A stretch of 27,087 nucleotides of DNA from a virus: positions 1 to 27,087 of the IMG/VR virus record IMGVR_UViG_3300045016_000019; one strand, 5' to 3'. Below the pieces are notes generated by a model that saw only the letters and a program-made list of their open reading frames with translations, searched no databases and was not told where the DNA came from. Position numbers and translations under genes: made by a program. Of this stretch, positions 23,752 through 27,087 are shown piece after piece (within the stretch, counting starts at the first letter, position 1; each line of letters begins with the position of its first letter).

Positions 23752-24644
23752 TCATTTCCTCCCATGATTTCTTTCAGCATCTTCCTTGCCGCCTCCAAAT
23801 CCGCATCAGTATGCGCCGTGCCGCCGCAGTTGAACTTGATGTAGAACCGCAACCGCTTCTCCAGCGGCCAGTCCACATAGACCACCCGCATGTCTGGCAG
23901 GTTCGTGTAATCGTTCTCGTTCATGTCACATGCCCAAAACACCCGCCCGTCCGACACTTCGGCCGGAATCTCCCCGGCAAACCAGTGCGCAATCGCCCGG
24001 CACCGCTGCTGCCCGTCAATCACTTCGGGCCGCAAGTTGCAGTAACTCTGGACCACCGCGCGATCCTCCGGGGTCACGTTCTTCCAGGAATCGTACCGCT
24101 GGACGAAGATCGGGTTGACCTTGCCACCCTCCAGCAAGTGCCCGATGAACAGGGACGCCTGCCGGTCCGTCCAGACCGCTCCCCGCTGATACGCCGGGTT
24201 CAGATTCCAGCGCCGCCAGTAGCTCCCCTCACTCTCCCTTTGCCCGGTCACGAAGTCATTGATGAACCGCATGGACTGGTCCACGCCATCGATGTACTTG
24301 AAGCCACGATCCATCAGCGCACAAACACCGATCCCCTGCCCGACCTCACACGTCCGGCCCGCCTTCAAGATCGGCACGGCCCAGTCGAAGAACTCCGCTG
24401 TGCTCTTGCACACCTTCTCCAACGGCAGGTCCATCCATGTCGTCGGGTGCCCCGCACCGCCTTCCATCCGGCCACGCACCAAGAACTCCCCGTCCACGTT
24501 CGGGAACCGGCCACCGATGAAGATGCGGCTATGGCCGTACTGGATTGACCACCCATCTTGAGCCGTCCGGGCGTATACCTGCAAGCCCGTCAACTCGCAC
24601 AGACGGTCAACCAATGCCTTCAACTTCTCGTCATATTGTCCCAT
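23748..24644 (-). CDS. DUF262 / ParB-like domain protein
   Basis: 298 residues; ATG at 24644 forms TAATG with the upstream stop. Residues ~115-298 hold a DUF262 domain: 'NLNPAYQRGAVWTDRQASLF' (147-166), the hallmark 'VIDGQQR' (208-214), and the C-terminal 'FYIKFNCGGTAHTDADLEAA'. DUF262 belongs to the ParB/Srx superfamily and occurs in GmrSD-type restriction enzymes and in many stand-alone phage proteins; the DGQQR motif is linked to nucleotide binding or hydrolysis. The first ~110 residues are a separate domain I do not recognise ('YGHSRIFIGGRFPNVDGEFLV'). There is no HNH nuclease domain, so this is not a complete GmrSD. Function is open. Confidence 0.8.
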   Translation of the reverse strand: MGQYDEKLKALVDRLCELTGLQVYARTAQDGWSIQYGHSRIFIGGRFPNVDGEFLVRGRMEGGAGHPTTWMDLPLEKVCKSTAEFFDWAVPILKAGRTCEVGQGIGVCALMDRGFKYIDGVDQSMRFINDFVTGQRESEGSYWRRWNLNPAYQRGAVWTDRQASLFIGHLLEGGKVNPIFVQRYDSWKNVTPEDRAVVQSYCNLRPEVIDGQQRCRAIAHWFAGEIPAEVSDGRVFWACDMNENDYTNLPDMRVVYVDWPLEKRLRFYIKFNCGGTAHTDADLEAARKMLKEIMGGND

Positions 24645-25687
24645 TATTCCATCACTCTCTGCTTGCCGTCATTCATTTTCTCGATTGTGCCCCACAAGCC
24701 TTGCTCCACCAGCCTCACGCACAAATCATTCAGTGCCTCTCGGGCAGGTTCCCTGCGAAGCGCACACGTCTGGTAGAGCGCGTCCATTCTGGCCTCCTGC
24801 GCTTCCGCCCACTCGACAAGTTCGTCGTAGGACCATGCACCCTTGCGAATGGCCCGGATCTGATCCGCGTCCCGGTCCCCACGCCAGACATGACACTTGC
24901 CTGTCTCCAGAATTTCCACGCCCATCGTTAACAGACGGTACAGGTGTCCAGCGTGCTTCACGTCGTAACCGTACTGTGCCTCCAACGCAGCACGCGCCGG
25001 ATTGCGGTTGGCCTGCCAGTTGGTGTAGCTGTCCCAGTTGGCCTTGGCGTCGGCATAGGCCCGCTCTCGCCGCAGAAGCTCCACGCCTTTATCGTCGAGT
25101 CCTAGCCCGCGCTGTTCGGCTGGCGTGAGCATCAGTAGGGCGTTCAATTGCTCCGGCCGCACTACCTTGTGGTCGATGGGCAAGCCGTAGCCCGGCCGCT
25201 CGGGCTTCTCTCCAGGCGGGTTCAGCAGCCAGTCGCGGTGTGTGCGGATGCGCTTCAACTGCGCCATGGCGTAGCCCGCGAACGTCCAACGCGCCTTCTT
25301 CGTCAGAAACAGGTCGCGACTTTCGCGCAGGATGCGCCCCAGGCGTGTCTGTAGCCGCACGTCCTCGTCCCGGCAGAACAGCACGTCCAGGATGTTGGGG
25401 TTGCAGTCGGCCGCCAGCCCGATGAACTTCTGGATGCCGTAGACTGCGCCCTCCAGCTTCGTAGCCGTGGCAACCGCGCGCTCCTCGTCCGTCAGTAGAT
25501 CGGTAAACGCCGTGAAGTGCCCCGGCTTATCCGCCTGCTCGAATGGGTGGGCAAAGCCCAACACCACGGACCGTGGCGGAATACACACGCCCTTGCAGTC
25601 CACGTCCGACTCCTCGGTGTGGATGCCGTAGGCGCGCGAGCCTGCCAGCGTGAACAGGATAGTACGCGAGCGCAGGTCGAAGTTCAT
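24644..25687 (-). CDS. RlaP-like nucleotidyltransferase-fold protein
   Basis: 347 residues, overlapping the upstream gene by four bases. The N-terminus has the polymerase beta-type nucleotidyltransferase signature 'LAGSRAYGIHTEESDVDCKG' (GS, then D-x-D), and residues ~80-110 have 'GIQKFIGLAADCNPNILDVLF', as in the COG3541 / RlaP family of predicted nucleotidyltransferases. T4 encodes RlaP next to an RNA ligase, and similar proteins are frequent in phages. The rest is helical. The substrate of this family is unsettled; RNA or tRNA repair is a guess. The sequence is strongly GC-rich. Its neighbours are a DUF262 protein and an adenine methyltransferase. Confidence 0.85.
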   Translation of the reverse strand: MNFDLRSRTILFTLAGSRAYGIHTEESDVDCKGVCIPPRSVVLGFAHPFEQADKPGHFTAFTDLLTDEERAVATATKLEGAVYGIQKFIGLAADCNPNILDVLFCRDEDVRLQTRLGRILRESRDLFLTKKARWTFAGYAMAQLKRIRTHRDWLLNPPGEKPERPGYGLPIDHKVVRPEQLNALLMLTPAEQRGLGLDDKGVELLRRERAYADAKANWDSYTNWQANRNPARAALEAQYGYDVKHAGHLYRLLTMGVEILETGKCHVWRGDRDADQIRAIRKGAWSYDELVEWAEAQEARMDALYQTCALRREPAREALNDLCVRLVEQGLWGTIEKMNDGKQRVME

Positions 25688-25887
25688 TCGACCTCCACCA
25701 CCGGCAACTTGTCAATGCGCACGTACCGCTGCTCTTCAAATGACTCATGCGCAACCACAAACTTCACTCTGTCCCCATCCCGAGCAACCGACACAATCTC
25801 GGCTCCATTCGGGAGCATCCCTTGCAATTTCTCAATGTCCATCCCGTTGCCAACCTTCACACTGAACACCTTCTTGCGATTCGTCAT
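25684..25887 (-). CDS. Small protein of unknown function, 67 residues
   Basis: 67 residues with AGGAG six bases before the ATG at 25887 and a four-base overlap with the next gene. Alternating hydrophobic residues ('KVFSVKVGNGMDIEKLQGML', 'AEIVSVARDGDRVKFVVAHE') suggest a small alpha/beta fold. No family was recognised. It is probably co-translated with the nucleotidyltransferase gene. Confidence 0.7.
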   Translation of the reverse strand: MTNRKKVFSVKVGNGMDIEKLQGMLPNGAEIVSVARDGDRVKFVVAHESFEEQRYVRIDKLPVVEVE

Positions 25888-25896
25888 TTTCCACTC

Positions 25897-26019
25897 CTAC
25901 TGATTGTCCGAACACAACGACCTTCGCTGTGCTTCCCGATACAATTTCGCTGCCGCCGCACCAATCGCCCTTCGTGCATCCTTGCTCTCGACAATCTCCC
26001 CCGACGCCTCTCTCTCCAC
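25897..26019 (-). CDS. Possible 40-residue protein
   Basis: A GTG at 26019, six bases after the methyltransferase stop codon, opens 40 codons ending at a TAG that runs into the ribosome binding site of the next gene. The peptide ('IVESKDARRAIGAAAAKLYR') looks like an amphipathic helix. There is no proper ribosome binding site for the GTG, so it would depend on coupling. It fills most of a 138-base gap in which I see nothing else. Confidence 0.3.
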   Translation of the reverse strand: MEREASGEIVESKDARRAIGAAAAKLYREAQRRSLCSDNQ

Positions 26020-26025
26020 ACTCTT

Positions 26026-26610
26026 CTAGCAATTGCTTGCCTCCAGCACCTTCACGCGCCCCTCCGCCCGTGGTATGCGGGACGGCCAGACGAACCAGGC
26101 GTAGTCCGTGGCGTCGCTGCCCTTGCTGGTGAAGCTGGGGCGCTTGGGCAGGATGTAGATGTCTGGAGCATGCTCGCGGAAAAAGGCCGCCCGCTTCTGC
26201 GACGCCAGGAACGGCAGGCGCAGCAGCATCACCACCGGGCCGTTCGTAACCTTGAATGCCCGCTGGATGAACTCCATGGCCAGCGAATAGGGTGGGTTGG
26301 TGATCACGACATCCACCCTCGGTTCCAGTCCGTAGACGATGCTCAGCGGTTTGAGCCAATCCCGCTCCTCGGTCGGCACGTCGAGCGAATACAGCACCTT
26401 GCACGCTTCCTTCCTGACCTCGGCCGCGTACCACTCCACGCCATCCATGACCTCAGTGACTGCCCGGATGATCGCGCCCTCCCCAGCCGCCGGCTCAAGC
26501 CACCTTCCGGGCGGCAAGCGCACCTCCCGCAGCAGGGCATGGACGCACCACGCCGGGGTGTAATAGGCGTCATTCTTCAACCGCACGTCGCTCCGGCCGG
26601 TGGCGCTCAC
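26026..26610 (-). CDS. N6-adenine DNA methyltransferase
   Basis: 194 residues, GTG start at 26610 with AGGAGG four to seven bases upstream and a GTGA overlap with the previous stop. Motif X-like 'DAYYTPAWCV' (14-23), SAM-binding motif I 'LEPAAGEGAI' (38-47) and catalytic motif IV 'NPPY' (105-108) are present, in the order of Dam-like/gamma amino-methyltransferases. It would transfer a methyl group to N6 of adenine, most likely to shield phage DNA from host restriction. It is short, with no clear target recognition domain beyond ~60 C-terminal residues. No restriction nuclease is encoded in the window. Confidence 0.88.
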   Translation of the reverse strand: MSATGRSDVRLKNDAYYTPAWCVHALLREVRLPPGRWLEPAAGEGAIIRAVTEVMDGVEWYAAEVRKEACKVLYSLDVPTEERDWLKPLSIVYGLEPRVDVVITNPPYSLAMEFIQRAFKVTNGPVVMLLRLPFLASQKRAAFFREHAPDIYILPKRPSFTSKGSDATDYAWFVWPSRIPRAEGRVKVLEASNC

Positions 26611-26786
26611 TCCCCCTCCTTTCGCACAACCGCCTCAAGCGCGGCCGCCGCCCGCCGCAGGCATTCGGCGCACAGCACCACGTTGCGCTTGTCGCCGACG
26701 CCGGGGCTGATGAGCGCGTACTCCTTGACGACCGCGCCGCAGGAAGCGCACTCCCTGCCGCTGGGGTTCAAGACAATCATCATCAT
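26607..26786 (-). CDS. Small zinc-finger protein, 59 residues
   Basis: 59 residues starting at the first of three consecutive ATG codons (26786), overlapping the previous stop as ATGA and the next start as GTGA. It has C-x-x-C pairs in 'RECASCGAVVKE' and 'VVLCAECLRRAAAA', a treble-clef or zinc-ribbon-like layout. The tight coupling on both sides makes it a real gene. It may bind DNA or assist the neighbouring methyltransferase, but this is a guess. Confidence 0.7.
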   Translation of the reverse strand: MMMIVLNPSGRECASCGAVVKEYALISPGVGDKRNVVLCAECLRRAAAALEAVVRKEGE

Positions 26787-26956
26787 CGCTTGTTCTCCAG
26801 TCTGAGCGTTCCCTGCTTCGCCCGCCTCTCGGCCTCCACCCGCCTGGCCCGCCGGGCTTCCGCGTGCGGGTCTTTGCCCGCGTCGCCGGCCCCCTGCCAG
26901 CGGGCGTACAAACGCTCGTCGTCGGTGGTGATGGGGTGGGGAGTGTACTGGTTCAT
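26783..26956 (-). CDS. Small basic helical protein, 57 residues
   Basis: 57 residues from the ATG at 26956, chosen because GGAGG lies seven bases upstream; an in-frame ATG at 26983 has no such site. It overlaps the upstream frame by four bases (ATGA) and the next gene by ATGA. It starts 'MNQYTPHPITTDDERLYARW' and continues as an Arg/Ala/Glu-rich helix. No family was recognised. Confidence 0.55.
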   Translation of the reverse strand: MNQYTPHPITTDDERLYARWQGAGDAGKDPHAEARRARRVEAERRAKQGTLRLENKR

Positions 26957-27087
26957 GCCATGCCCTCCACGCTGATCACGCATCGCTCCCGCGGCCGGTT
27001 GTTCAACTCGCCAGCGATCCTCGCGCGTGCTCCCACGTCCGGCCGGCGGCGCGGTCCGCCGCTATCCGGGCACACGCCCCTCTCTTC
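26953..27087 (-). CDS. C-terminal fragment of an upstream gene
   Basis: The frame is open from the window edge for 44 codons to a TGA at 26955-26953 that overlaps the next start (ATGA). The end reads 'ARIAGELNNRPRERCVISVEGMA'. A second frame, ending near 27005, is also open from the edge, so the choice rests on the coupling. Nothing can be said about function. Confidence 0.4.
   Translation of the reverse strand, partial: EERGVCPDSGGPRRRPDVGARARIAGELNNRPRERCVISVEGMA

Noticed and set aside
23739-24548. 269-codon plus-strand frame
   Set aside because: Antisense to the DUF262 gene; high GC removes stop codons by chance.
25832-26434. 200-codon minus-strand frame overlapping the methyltransferase
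   Set aside because: Out-of-frame shadow of a gene with clear catalytic motifs; no start signal.
25747-26805. 352-codon plus-strand frame
   Set aside because: Antisense to the methyltransferase and small genes that have ribosome binding sites and coupled overlaps.
1-27087. CRISPR arrays, insertion sequences, integrase or attachment sites
   Set aside because: No regularly spaced repeats, transposase or recombinase motifs were seen by eye on either strand.

Overview
This window is a run of tightly packed genes, all read from the minus strand, from the structural module of a tailed bacteriophage with a contractile tail (a myophage). The family assignments come from recognisable motifs: a terminase ATPase/nuclease, a portal, a Mu gpF-like minor head protein, an HK97-type maturation protease, an HK97-fold capsid, a contractile sheath and tube, and a tape measure. 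The host cannot be named from the sequence. There is no ribosomal, host-metabolic or integrase gene, so the DNA could come from a virion genome, an uncultivated viral contig or a prophage. Transcription would run from position 27087 towards position 1.

Layout in the direction of transcription. (1) 27087-23748: a GC-rich cassette of small zinc-finger-like proteins, an N6-adenine methyltransferase, a nucleotidyltransferase-fold protein and a DUF262/ParB-like protein. (2) 23751-20340: DNA packaging, with a short Cys-containing protein, a possible HTH protein, a probable small terminase, an unusual tRNA-like gene with anticodon CAT, and the large terminase. (3) 20287-12421: portal (interrupted by a full intein with a LAGLIDADG endonuclease), minor head protein and several accessory head genes, two of them without known function. 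(4) 12312-9480: maturation protease fused in frame to a scaffold, with a good internal start for free scaffold, then the major capsid protein. (5) 9396-5971: a possible decoration protein and four neck/connector genes. (6) 5923-1: sheath, tube, a two-frame tail assembly chaperone, tape measure, and a baseplate-hub-like gene cut by the window edge.

Most neighbours overlap by 1-17 bases (ATGA, GTGA, TTGA or TAATG junctions) or sit within about 50 bases, as expected for translationally coupled operons. Two weak promoter candidates precede the protease-scaffold-capsid block and the gene before portal.

The most interesting points are: a 26-residue motif shared by the capsid N-terminus and the protease/scaffold junction, a candidate recognition site for the maturation protease; the nested scaffold start; the portal intein; the CCCATAA anticodon loop in the tRNA-like gene; a tail chaperone whose second frame has no ATG or GTG and must be reached by a +1 (or -2) shift; a tandem duplicated module in an unrecognised head gene; and several small genes of under 60 residues, three of them with paired cysteines or multiple cysteines.
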